A program made the translations under genes and the position numbers. From Acidobacteriota bacterium (GTDB lineage: Bacteria > Acidobacteriota > Blastocatellia > Pyrinomonadales > Pyrinomonadaceae), in NCBI GenBank assembly GCA_016703965.1, contig JADJBB010000004.1:372001-436000 (forward strand): a stretch of DNA of 64,000 nucleotides, read 5' to 3'. Under the pieces are notes generated by a model. The model ran no database searches. It had not been told where the DNA came from and saw only the letters and a program-made list of their open reading frames with translations. Of this stretch, positions 43,429-51,528 are shown one piece after another. How positions within the stretch are numbered: the stretch's first letter is position 1; each line of letters starts with the position of its first letter.

Positions 43429-45129
43429 ATGAAACGTTGCCCTGAATGCAGACGCGATTATTACGACGACACGCTGAGTTTCTGTCTGAACGACGGGACT
43501 GAACTTGTCTATGGATTAACGCCCGATGAACCGGCGACCGCGATCCTGCACTCGACGGCGGCTCCGGGCGAGGCTCCGACGCGAGCACAGATACAAATGA
43601 CCGACCAGACGGCGATCTTGCCCGCAAGCATGGGTGATGTTGCCGCGAAGCCTCGCGGGTTCGATAAACGTTTGTTTTTCGCTCCGCTCGTGCTCGCGAT
43701 CGTCGTTCTCGGTGGATTTTTCGGATATCGATACATTACGCCTGCCAAGCAGATCGAGTCGATCGCCGTGATGCCGTTTGTTAATGAGAGCGGGAATGCG
43801 GATGTTGAATATTTGAGCGATGGAATGACCGAGACACTGATCAAGAGTCTGTCTGGTCTGCCAAACATGGATGTACGACCGCGGGCGGCAGTGTTTCGCT
43901 ACAAAGGCAAGGACGCAGATCTCCAGACGATCGGCAAAGAACTGAATGTACAGGCGATTCTCAACGGCCGTGTGATCCAGCGCGGCGATCTTTTGACGTT
44001 GAGTCTGGAATTAGTTGATGTTCAGAAGAACCGGGTGATTTGGACCGAACAATACCAACGGCGGCAAGCCGAGGTCGTTTCGCTTCAAAGCGAGATCGCG
44101 AAAGATGTTTCTGCCAAGCTGTCGCCGCGGCTTTCCGGGGCTGACGAGGCCAAAGTATCTAAGCAGGCAACGGCTGATCCTGCAGCTTATCAGGCCTACC
44201 TCAGAGGCCGGTACTTCTGGAACAAACGAACCGCTGAAGGCATGTACAAGGCTATAGAACAGTTTCAGATCGCGATCGACCGTGACGCTAGTTATGCCCT
44301 GGCATTTACTGGCTTGGCAGACAGTTATTCACTTTTGCCCAACTACATACCAACCGCTCCGGCGGATTCGCAGTCACGTGCCGAAGGGTTTGCCAGGCAG
44401 GCTATCGCGATCGACGGGCAGTTGGCCGAACCGCACGCCACGCTCGGCAACGTCTATTACAGCAAATGGCGGTGGGCAGACTCAGAAACTGAATTCAAAC
44501 GAGCTCTCGAACTCAATCCGAATTACCCGACGTTGTATCACTGGTATTCGATCCTCCTTTTTGCTTTGGGGAGAAATGACGAAGGGGACGCGATGATAAC
44601 GCGCGCCCACGAGCTCGACCCGATGTCCAGCATCATTAGCCAGAACCTCGCTCAGACGTATCGAAGGAAAAATGATCACAAGGCCACTATTGAACTTTGC
44701 CAAAAGATCATAGATCTTGATCCGAATTTCCCGGGCGGCCACTTTGTTATCGCTTGGTCGTATCTGAAAACCGGACGCAATGATGAGGCGATCGCCGAAT
44801 TCCAGAAGTCGATCGAGCTCGTCGGTCGGAATTCGAACTCTTTTGGGGAACTCGCCGTCGCGTATGCAGTCTCAGGCCGAACAAAAGAAGCCCAAGCGAT
44901 GATCAAGGAGCTGGAGGAGCGATACAGGAATAAACAAGCGGAGGGGAAAGACCTCGCGATCGTCTACGCCAGTCTTGGAGACAAAGACAAGGCATTCGAA
45001 TGGCTGGAAAAGGATTTATCGTCACGTACTGTTTCTTTGCCAGAGATCCGATGGTCTCCAGGTTGGGAGCCGCTCCGCGACGACCTTCGATACAAGGACA
45101 TTATCAAACGGATGGGTCTGCCGGAATAG
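43429..45129 (+). CDS. Array copy 4: zinc-knuckle / TolB-like / TPR membrane protein (subtype A)
   Basis: 566 residues, the shortest. Starts 6 bp after copy 3. Linker TAILHSTAAPGEAPTRAQ is near-identical to copy 3, but the TolB-like domain (IESIAVMPFVNESG, LKSLSGLPNMDVRPRAAVF) and TPRs resemble copy 1: so the knuckle and linker are copy-3-like and the rest copy-1-like. Ends in KRMGLPE. No Shine-Dalgarno; presumably translated by coupling. Confidence 0.83.
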   Translation: MKRCPECRRDYYDDTLSFCLNDGTELVYGLTPDEPATAILHSTAAPGEAPTRAQIQMTDQTAILPASMGDVAAKPRGFDKRLFFAPLVLAIVVLGGFFGYRYITPAKQIESIAVMPFVNESGNADVEYLSDGMTETLIKSLSGLPNMDVRPRAAVFRYKGKDADLQTIGKELNVQAILNGRVIQRGDLLTLSLELVDVQKNRVIWTEQYQRRQAEVVSLQSEIAKDVSAKLSPRLSGADEAKVSKQATADPAAYQAYLRGRYFWNKRTAEGMYKAIEQFQIAIDRDASYALAFTGLADSYSLLPNYIPTAPADSQSRAEGFARQAIAIDGQLAEPHATLGNVYYSKWRWADSETEFKRALELNPNYPTLYHWYSILLFALGRNDEGDAMITRAHELDPMSSIISQNLAQTYRRKNDHKATIELCQKIIDLDPNFPGGHFVIAWSYLKTGRNDEAIAEFQKSIELVGRNSNSFGELAVAYAVSGRTKEAQAMIKELEERYRNKQAEGKDLAIVYASLGDKDKAFEWLEKDLSSRTVSLPEIRWSPGWEPLRDDLRYKDIIKRMGLPE

Positions 45130-45135
45130 GATCTT

Positions 45136-46857
45136 ATGAAACGATGCCCTGAATGTAGGCGGGATTATTACGACGATACTCTGCTGTATTGTCTGGATGA
45201 CGGCAATGCTCTGCTCGAAGGTCCGGCGACGGCCTCGTCGGGCCATGAACCGGCGACAGCGATCTTGTCGGTACCCCCTGCGATAGCGGGCGGTTTGACA
45301 GGGACTACAGACGGAACGGACGTGAAAACCGCGATTCTTCAACCACCCGCTACCGCAGGTGGTCCTGACTTGGCGCCTGGGTTTGATAAAAGTCTCATTT
45401 TGGCTCCGCTCGCACTTGCGGTCATCGTCCTCGGCGGGTTCTTTGGTTATCGATATCTCAAACCTGCAGCAGGTGGGCCGATCAATTCGATCGCCGTTCT
45501 GCCTTTTGAAAACCGGAGCGGTAACGCAGATTCCGAATACTTGAGCGATGGTTTGGCGGAATCTTTGATCTATCGCCTTTCGCAACTTCCCGATTTGAAA
45601 GTCAGCCCGACGAGTTCGGTCTTTCGTTACAAAGGCAAGGAAACCGACCCGCAGACCGTCGCCAAGGAATTGGGAGTTGATTCGGTGATGACAGGACGCA
45701 TCACCCAACGCGGCGAAAACTTGACCATCAGCGTAAATCTGGTTGATACCCGCAACGGCAAATCGCTGTGGGGGGAGCAGTATGAACGCAAGATGTCTGA
45801 ACTGCTCGCAACGCAGCGTGAGATCGCGGCGGCGATAACTCAAAAATTGCAGTTAAAGCTTTCCAGCGAAGAGACGGGCCTTGCAAAGAAGTACACAAAC
45901 AACAACGATGCGTACCAACTATATTTGAAAGGCCGTTTTGCCTGGAACAGACGAACGGTCGAATCGCTCAAGCAGGCGGCTGAATTTTTCAAGCAAGCGA
46001 TCGAGAAAGACCCGAACTACGCACTCGCTTATGCAGGTTTGGCCGAAACGTACGCTCTTTTTTCGCAGTATAACGTCGCCTCATCAAAAGACAGTATGCC
46101 ACAGGCAAAAGCGGCGGCTTTGAGGGCATTAGAACTGGACGATTCCTTAGCAGCTCCACACGCCGCTCTCGAAGCGTATTTTACCTTTTATGAATACGAT
46201 CGGGTTGCGGGGGAAAAGGAGATCCGCCGGGCCATCGAACTCGATCCGAACTACGCGACTGCCTATCACTGGCTCGGTGGAGATGTGCTTTACCCGACGA
46301 AACGGTTTGACGAGGCCATTGCGGCGATGAGGCGAGCCGAGGAGCTGGATCCGCTTTCTCCAATAATTGGAACAAATCTCGGTGACGTACTACTTTACGC
46401 CCGCCGCTATGACGAGGCGATCGTTCAATATCAACGTGTTCTTTCTTTCGACCCGAATTTTGCCAACGCCTTCTCTGGCTTGGGTTTGACGCATTGGCAA
46501 AAGGGCATGAAACCGGAAGCAATAGCCGAAATGCGTAAGTATATTGAACTGAGCGGTTCTAGCTTCGGAAAAGGAGATCTGGGGTTCTTTCTGGCAAAAT
46601 CCGGACAGCGGGATGAAGCGGTTAAACTCCTGGCCGAGTTAAAGCAGGCATCTTCACAGCGATACGTTCCTGGCACCGCCATTGCGGTGATCCACATTGG
46701 GCTTGGCGAAAAAAAGGAAGCTTTGGATTGGCTCGAAAAGGACATTGACGACCGCGGACCATATCCGACTTATTACGCAGTTATGCCGGAACTTGACGAC
46801 CTGCGCACCGAGCCGCGATTCAAGGCAATGCTCATACGCCTGAATCTGCCGGAATAG
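45136..46857 (+). CDS. Array copy 5: zinc-knuckle / TolB-like / TPR membrane protein (subtype B)
   Basis: 573 residues. Starts 6 bp after copy 4. Its linker is unlike any other: after EPATAIL it has SVPPAIAGGLTGTTDG and LQPPATAGGPDLAPG, each encoded by a DNA palindrome. The TolB-like domain is subtype B (INSIAVLPFENRSGNADSEY, MSELLATQREIAAAITQKL); TPRs include PNYATAYHWLGGDVL and PNFANAFSGLGLTHW. Ends in IRLNLPE. The linker inserts preserve the frame. Confidence 0.83.
   Translation: MKRCPECRRDYYDDTLLYCLDDGNALLEGPATASSGHEPATAILSVPPAIAGGLTGTTDGTDVKTAILQPPATAGGPDLAPGFDKSLILAPLALAVIVLGGFFGYRYLKPAAGGPINSIAVLPFENRSGNADSEYLSDGLAESLIYRLSQLPDLKVSPTSSVFRYKGKETDPQTVAKELGVDSVMTGRITQRGENLTISVNLVDTRNGKSLWGEQYERKMSELLATQREIAAAITQKLQLKLSSEETGLAKKYTNNNDAYQLYLKGRFAWNRRTVESLKQAAEFFKQAIEKDPNYALAYAGLAETYALFSQYNVASSKDSMPQAKAAALRALELDDSLAAPHAALEAYFTFYEYDRVAGEKEIRRAIELDPNYATAYHWLGGDVLYPTKRFDEAIAAMRRAEELDPLSPIIGTNLGDVLLYARRYDEAIVQYQRVLSFDPNFANAFSGLGLTHWQKGMKPEAIAEMRKYIELSGSSFGKGDLGFFLAKSGQRDEAVKLLAELKQASSQRYVPGTAIAVIHIGLGEKKEALDWLEKDIDDRGPYPTYYAVMPELDDLRTEPRFKAMLIRLNLPE
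45271..45297. repeat. Hairpin element 1 in the linker of array copy 5
   Basis: CCCCCTGC and GCGGGCGG flank a GATA loop (stem with one wobble and one mismatch). It encodes VPPAIAGGL. Typical of REP-like hairpins; here it is in frame in a non-conserved linker. Confidence 0.55.
45342..45363. repeat. Hairpin element 2 in the linker of array copy 5
   Basis: ACCACC (45342-45347) and GGTGGT (45358-45363), with inner GC/GC and a TACC loop. It encodes PPATAGG. It shares CCACCCGCTAC with the intergenic palindrome after queC at 24406. Confidence 0.6.
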
Positions 46858-46863
46858 AATCTT

Positions 46864-48645
46864 ATGAAACGATGCCCTGAATGCAGGCGGGATTATTACG
46901 ACGACACTTTGCTGTATTGTCTCGATGATGGCAATTCGCTGCTCGAAGGCCCGGCGACGGCCTCCGTGTCAGAACCGGGAGCAATAGCGACTGGGTTCCC
47001 ATCGGACGAACCGCAAACCGCGATCTTGCACGCGACGGCCGCTCCGGGCGAAGCTCCGACTCGTGCACAGATTCATACGACGGAACAGACCGCTGTTTTG
47101 CCTCGCGGATCGGAGGCGGAGCCTCAGGAATCTTTGAGTGGTCTTTCGGAAAAGCAGAGCTTTTCCGCAAATAGGGCGGCGAAGCCACTGGCGGCGTTGG
47201 TTGTGGCGGTTCTGATTCTTGTTGGCGGATTCTTTGGCTATCGATATTTCTCAGCGTCTGGTTCCAAACAGATCAATTCCATCGCCGTGATGCCGTTTGA
47301 GAATCGGAATTCGGATGCCGACACGGATTATTTGTCTGACGGTTTGGCGGAATCGGTGATCTTTCGGCTGACGCAGATCCCTGATCTGCGGGTCAGCCCG
47401 ACGAGTTCGGTGATGCGTTATAAAGGAGCATCGACTGATGTTGCCAAGATCGCCTCCGAACTTGGCGTAGATGCGGTGATGACCGGACGACTTACCAAGC
47501 GGGGCGACAATCTGAACATCACGGTCGAGCTAGTGGATGCCCGCAACAACAAGTCTCTGTGGGGCGAGCAATATGAACGGAAGCTTTCGGAATTATTGAC
47601 CACCCAACGCGAGATCGTCACCGAGATCGTGGGCAAACTGCAGCTAAAACTGTCGGGCGAAAGCGAGCAAAAGCTGGCGAAGAAATACACCAACAATGAC
47701 GAGGCCTATCAACTTTATCTTAGGGGCCAGTATCATCTAGCCAAACGATCAAAAGATGACATTTACAAGGCCATTGATTACTACGAGCAGTCGATAAAGC
47801 TCGATCCCAACTTTGCCCTGGCCTACGCAGGTCTGAGCTATGCGTACCAATTAGGGATGGGAAGTTCCTTCTTTTCATTTTCCATGGAAGAGGGTCTAAG
47901 GAGGGCAAAGGATGCCGCCGTCAGGGCCGCAGAGATAGACCCGAATCTGGCCGAGGCACGCACAGTCATCGGAATATCGCTTTCGAAGGAATTGAAATGG
48001 CCCGAAGCTGAGCGTGAATATAGGAAGGCTCTGGAGATCGATCCAAAAAACGCAGGCTCACATTACCAGTACGGCATTTTCCTCCAGTACATCGGCCGCA
48101 CCGGTGACTCGATCCGTGAGATCAAAACTGCCGTCGAATTGGATCCCCAATCTTTGATAATGCAGGCAAACCTCGCCGGGGCGTATCTCTTTGACAGGCA
48201 AAGCGAATTGGGATTGGACTTGGCAAAGAAAGCTTTCGACCTAGATCCTAACTTTATTTCGGGCCGTTTTTGGCTTGCTTATGCCTACTGTGCGAATAAG
48301 AAATATGCCGAGACGATCGAGCTTATAGACAAAGCGCCGAGTGACGAAGTTTCTCAGCGAATATTAGCTCGTTTTCGCGGATACGCTTACGCAAAAAGCG
48401 GACGCCGTAGTGAGGCTGAATCGATTCTCGCAAAATACAGTTCAGATCCGACGTTCTCAGACTCGTCAAATGCCGCCACGATTTATGGAGCACTTGGCGA
48501 CAAGGACAAGGCATTTGCCGCGCTAGAGAAAGGTTTTGCCGCGAAAGAGCAATTGTCGCGAATAAAGGTCGATCCGCTTTTCGACGACCTCCGCGACGAC
48601 CCGCGATTTAAGGATCTGCTGAAACGGATGAATCTGCCGGAATAG
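46864..48645 (+). CDS. Array copy 6: zinc-knuckle / TolB-like / TPR membrane protein (subtype B)
   Basis: 593 residues, the longest. Starts 6 bp after copy 5. Linker holds VSEPGAIATGFPSDEP, as in copy 2, then TAILHATAAPGEAPTRAQ and a unique RGSEAEPQESLSGLSEKQS. The helix (LAALVVAVLILVGGFFGYRYF) differs from the other copies. TolB subtype B (INSIAVMPFENRNSDADTDY, LSELLTTQREIVTEIVGKL) and TPRs (PNFALAYAGLSYAYQ, PKNAGSHYQYGIFL). Ends in KRMNLPE. It is the last complete copy. Confidence 0.83.
   Translation: MKRCPECRRDYYDDTLLYCLDDGNSLLEGPATASVSEPGAIATGFPSDEPQTAILHATAAPGEAPTRAQIHTTEQTAVLPRGSEAEPQESLSGLSEKQSFSANRAAKPLAALVVAVLILVGGFFGYRYFSASGSKQINSIAVMPFENRNSDADTDYLSDGLAESVIFRLTQIPDLRVSPTSSVMRYKGASTDVAKIASELGVDAVMTGRLTKRGDNLNITVELVDARNNKSLWGEQYERKLSELLTTQREIVTEIVGKLQLKLSGESEQKLAKKYTNNDEAYQLYLRGQYHLAKRSKDDIYKAIDYYEQSIKLDPNFALAYAGLSYAYQLGMGSSFFSFSMEEGLRRAKDAAVRAAEIDPNLAEARTVIGISLSKELKWPEAEREYRKALEIDPKNAGSHYQYGIFLQYIGRTGDSIREIKTAVELDPQSLIMQANLAGAYLFDRQSELGLDLAKKAFDLDPNFISGRFWLAYAYCANKKYAETIELIDKAPSDEVSQRILARFRGYAYAKSGRRSEAESILAKYSSDPTFSDSSNAATIYGALGDKDKAFAALEKGFAAKEQLSRIKVDPLFDDLRDDPRFKDLLKRMNLPE
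46972..46998. repeat. Palindromic segment in the linker of array copy 6
   Basis: GAACC and GGTTC flank GGGAGCAATAGCGACTG, the same element as at 40057 in copy 2 with a G-to-A change. Encodes EPGAIATGF. Confidence 0.6.
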
Positions 48646-48651
48646 AAGCTG

Positions 48652-48820
48652 ATGAAATGGTTGGGGCAAAGACAAAGATCAGACGATCGAATATCTAAAC
48701 AAAGCGTATGACGAGCGTGAAAGGCCGTTGCTCCTACGAAAGGTCAATAAAACCTGGGACTTCGTGCGAGACGACCCGCGATTTAAGGAATTGGTCAAAC
48801 GAGTCGGGATCCCGGAATAG
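48652..48820 (+). pseudogene. Array copy 7, C-terminal remnant
   Basis: After the stop of copy 6 a new ATGAAATGG is met, but the frame is lost at once. In another frame the next about 50 codons read GKDKDQTIEYLNKAYDERE to TWDFVRDDPRFKELVKRVG and end IPE-stop, which is the conserved end of the array proteins. So the start of one copy is joined to the end of another by a deletion of about 1.6 kb. Confidence 0.8.
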
Positions 48821-48829
48821 AAATTAATT

Positions 48830-48865
48830 ATGAAACGATGCCCAGAGTTGAGGCGGGATCACTAG
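48830..48865 (+). pseudogene. Array copy 8, N-terminal remnant
   Basis: ATG at 48830 starts MKRCPELRRDH followed by TAG. It is the knuckle of the family with the second Cys changed to Leu and a stop after 11 codons. After it the similarity ends, marking the right end of the array, 72 bp before the AbrB/VapC pair. Confidence 0.8.
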
Positions 48866-48891
48866 GGCAGCATGTTCGAAATAATTTATAC

Positions 48892-48920
48892 AAAGTAAGG
48901 CAGTCCGTGATAAAGTAAGG
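48892..48920 (+). promoter_or_regulatory. Direct repeat AAAGTAAGG upstream of the AbrB antitoxin
   Basis: AAAGTAAGG occurs at 48892-48900 and 48912-48920, 20 bp apart (two helical turns), 18 bp before the antitoxin start. It is preceded by the AT-rich ATAATTTATA. AbrB-type antitoxins normally autoregulate, so these are candidate operators. GGGGAAGGAA before 48938 is the ribosome site. Confidence 0.5.
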
Positions 48921-48937
48921 ATTATCGGGGAAGGAAA

Positions 48938-49180
48938 ATGCAATCAAGCGCAAAAATAACCAGCAAAGGGCAGATCACCATACCGCTCAAGGTAAGGACG
49001 GCACTCGGCGTTAAGGAAGGCGACAAATTGGTTTTCGAACAGAATGGCGGCGAGATGACCGTTAGGCCGCAAAAGCGAGAGAGTCGTTTTGCAAAATATG
49101 CCGGAATTGGAAATCCGGGTATTGGCAAGGGTCGCGAGGCCGTCATTAGCTACGTTCGCAGCCTTCGAGATCCGGAATGA
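48938..49180 (+). CDS. AbrB/SpoVT-type antitoxin (VapB-like)
   Basis: 80 residues. The swapped-hairpin DNA-binding domain is residues 4-48: AKITSKGQITIPLKVRTALG...GDKLVFEQ, the hallmark of SpoVT-AbrB antitoxins. The C-terminal part (RFAKYAGIGNPG...) binds and neutralises the toxin. Its stop overlaps the toxin ATG (ATGA). Represses its own promoter in known systems. Confidence 0.92.
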   Translation: MQSSAKITSKGQITIPLKVRTALGVKEGDKLVFEQNGGEMTVRPQKRESRFAKYAGIGNPGIGKGREAVISYVRSLRDPE

Positions 49181-49599
49181 TATCGGCTGTTGATACGAAC
49201 GTCATTGTCGCTCTTTGGGATGCCGACGAACGCGATCACCTAACCGCTCTCGATCTGCTTGATGAAGCGGCGTCGCGCGGCGGTATCGCGATTTGCGGTG
49301 CGGTTTATGGCGAATTGTTGGCAGGGCCTGGACGTACTGAGGAGTTTATTAATAACTTTCTCGACGATGCTGAGATCGTGGTCAATTGGTCCAGTAGCGA
49401 AGCCATTTGGCGAACTGCGGCTTCGGCTTTTCAGAAATATGCCGCACGCCGACGGCGCGGGAGATCCGGCGAAGCTCGACGCATTTTGACAGATTTTTAC
49501 ATAGGCGCTCACGCTCTCGAAAATGGGCACAGCCTTTTGACTCTCGACGACGGGATCTACCGCGCAGCTTTTCCGAAGTTATCGCTTTTTCGCGTTTGA
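49177..49599 (+). CDS. PIN-domain toxin (VapC-like)
   Basis: 140 residues. PIN-domain acidic residues: D6 (SAVDTNVIV), E in VYGELLAG, and D in ILTDFYIGAHAL and LLTLDDGIY. Mg2+-dependent RNase toxin neutralised by the preceding AbrB protein. Overlaps it by 4 bp, giving coupled translation. Confidence 0.92.
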   Translation: MISAVDTNVIVALWDADERDHLTALDLLDEAASRGGIAICGAVYGELLAGPGRTEEFINNFLDDAEIVVNWSSSEAIWRTAASAFQKYAARRRRGRSGEARRILTDFYIGAHALENGHSLLTLDDGIYRAAFPKLSLFRV

Positions 49600-49620
49600 G
49601 AACAGGATCATACGAGACCA

Positions 49621-50073
49621 ATGAAAACTATCAGAAATGAAGCCAACCGCTCGAGCCTGATCGACCGTTTGAGCAAGTTAAAAGGTGATGAAACCCCGCT
49701 TTGGGGCCGGATGAATGTGAATCAAATGATGTCGCATCTCGTTCAGGCGGGCGAATTTCCATTTGAAGCGAGCCTCCCGGACAAGAGTACGTTTGCGTCG
49801 CGAACGTTTATCAAGCCGCTTATTCTGTACGTCCTGACGATGCCGAAGGAGGTTAAGGTGAGTGCCGATTTTGATCAGCAGGCCAATGGACGCAAGCCCG
49901 AGGAATTTGATGCTGATCGCGGGAAGCTCGTCGATCTGATCAACAAACTCGGCGACGCGCCGGTCGATAGCGAATGCAAATATCATCCGATGTTCGGAAA
50001 AATGACGGCGAAGGAATGGGCTCTGCTCGTCCACAAACACATCGACCATCATCTTAGGCAATTCGGAGTTTAG
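49621..50073 (+). CDS. DinB-like protein, DUF1569 type
   Basis: 150 residues. The pattern TPLWGRMNVNQMMSHL and the C-terminal HPMFGKMTAKEWALLVHKHIDHHLRQF fit the DinB/DUF1569 four-helix fold with a three-His metal site (H in MSHL, and HKHIDHH). Function unknown; such proteins may be thiol-dependent enzymes. Starts 21 bp after the toxin gene and ends 4 bp into the convergent gene. Confidence 0.8.
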   Translation: MKTIRNEANRSSLIDRLSKLKGDETPLWGRMNVNQMMSHLVQAGEFPFEASLPDKSTFASRTFIKPLILYVLTMPKEVKVSADFDQQANGRKPEEFDADRGKLVDLINKLGDAPVDSECKYHPMFGKMTAKEWALLVHKHIDHHLRQFGV

Positions 50074-51323
50074 CTAAAAAGCCTCGGCAAACGGCGTTGG
50101 AGATTTTTTGGCAGGAGAATTTCCATCGCATCATCGACCGTTACGATGCCGGCGATGTCGCCTTCGTCGTCGATGACGGGTAGGGCGAGCAGATTGTATT
50201 CGGAGATCGTCTGAGCAACATCCTCGGCACTTTCGGACGGGTGGGCGAAGCGGAAATCGGTACGCATCACTTCCTCAAGCTTTCGGTTCGGGTCGGCGAG
50301 AATCAGCGAACGGAGCGAGATCAGGCCGCAGATCTTCCATGAATCTTCTTCCTCCACCACGTAGAGGTAATAGATCATGTTCGGCGTCTCGGCCATTTCG
50401 CGCAGGCCTCGAATGGTCTCACCAACGGTCAGGTGCTTTGGGAAAACAACGAATTCGGTCGTCATCAAGCCGCCGGCTGTATCGTGTTCGAACCGCATCA
50501 ATTCCGCTACGTCTGCCTTCTCATTTTCCTCCATTAGATTGAAAAGCTGCTCCGACTTTTCATCGTCCATTTCATCGAGGACGTCGACAGCATCGTCGGG
50601 TGACATTTCTTCCAGAATGTCGGCTGCCCGCTCTTCGTCCATGTCTTCGAGGATGCGTGCCTGAGCCTCCGTGGACATCTCTTCGAGAGTGTCCGCCGCG
50701 ATCTCGTCATCGAGGCTTTCGACGACCTCAGTTCGGTGAATAGGGGAAAGAGATTCAGCGAGTTGGGCGATCTCGACCGGATGAAGCCGGGAAAGTTTAT
50801 CCTTCGAAGATTTAAGCTGCACCGTCACGGTCGCCGTATCGGTCGCGAGGTATCCTACGTCGGCCCAGTCAATGACCTCAACGGGCCGATCGCTGCCGTA
50901 AAAGCCTTTCGGCATCAGGCGGCGAACGAACCCCTGCAGGCTCACATCTGCGCCTGAGACACGCCACATATCGCCCGCCTCGATTAGCTGCACATCGTTC
51001 ACACGAACCACGCGTTTGCCGTCGACGTCGATCAACTGGTTATCAAGCACGTCCTTACCCAACAAGACCTCGCCATCCCTTCGAACAAAGGGTGTCAGAT
51101 TAAGTATTGCGGATGTCATCGTAGCCCCGTGCAAACCCAGGTTCTGAAAATCACGACTCGGAATAAAGAAATTTCGGCGGCTGTACCTCGCAACCAGGCC
51201 GATCACCGGCGGATGTTCTTCCTCACCGTATTTCACGATCACATCTTTGATCACCGCGATCTTTTCATCACGGATATCAAAGATCGGCCGGTTAAGGATT
51301 TGCGAAATGTAAAGCATGATCAA
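50070..51323 (-). CDS. Soluble PRC-barrel/MgtE-N/CBS-pair protein, no channel domain
   Basis: 417 residues. Residues ~5-190 hold two PRC-barrel-like segments (PIFDIRDEKIAVIKDVIV, QLIDVDGKRVVRVNDVQLIE). Residues ~195-290 are the MgtE intracellular domain: repeats of LEEMSTEAQARILEDMDEERAADILEEM. A CBS pair (300-410; MTTEFVVFPKHLTVGETIRGL, TDFRFAHPSESAEDVAQTI) completes the Mg2+-sensing unit. The five-helix channel of MgtE is absent. The acidic D/E-rich repeats would bind Mg2+ as a sensor. Similar soluble forms usually accompany a transporter; none is adjacent here. Confidence 0.85.
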   Translation of the reverse strand: MIMLYISQILNRPIFDIRDEKIAVIKDVIVKYGEEEHPPVIGLVARYSRRNFFIPSRDFQNLGLHGATMTSAILNLTPFVRRDGEVLLGKDVLDNQLIDVDGKRVVRVNDVQLIEAGDMWRVSGADVSLQGFVRRLMPKGFYGSDRPVEVIDWADVGYLATDTATVTVQLKSSKDKLSRLHPVEIAQLAESLSPIHRTEVVESLDDEIAADTLEEMSTEAQARILEDMDEERAADILEEMSPDDAVDVLDEMDDEKSEQLFNLMEENEKADVAELMRFEHDTAGGLMTTEFVVFPKHLTVGETIRGLREMAETPNMIYYLYVVEEEDSWKICGLISLRSLILADPNRKLEEVMRTDFRFAHPSESAEDVAQTISEYNLLALPVIDDEGDIAGIVTVDDAMEILLPKNLQRRLPRLFS

Positions 51324-51528
51324 ATGTCAGTTATCACCAAAGAGAATACCATTGACCACCGACCTCTGCCCACTACCAGCTACAATTGCCACAACAATGT
51401 TAAAAATTTTTGTAATTTGTGGAAACAATGCAAGCTTGCGCTTTTTTATTAAATAGGTGAAAGGGTCATGGCCGAGAAAAAAGGCCATTCGAACTCGATG
51501 GATACCCGTCTACCTATCCCCATCCACA

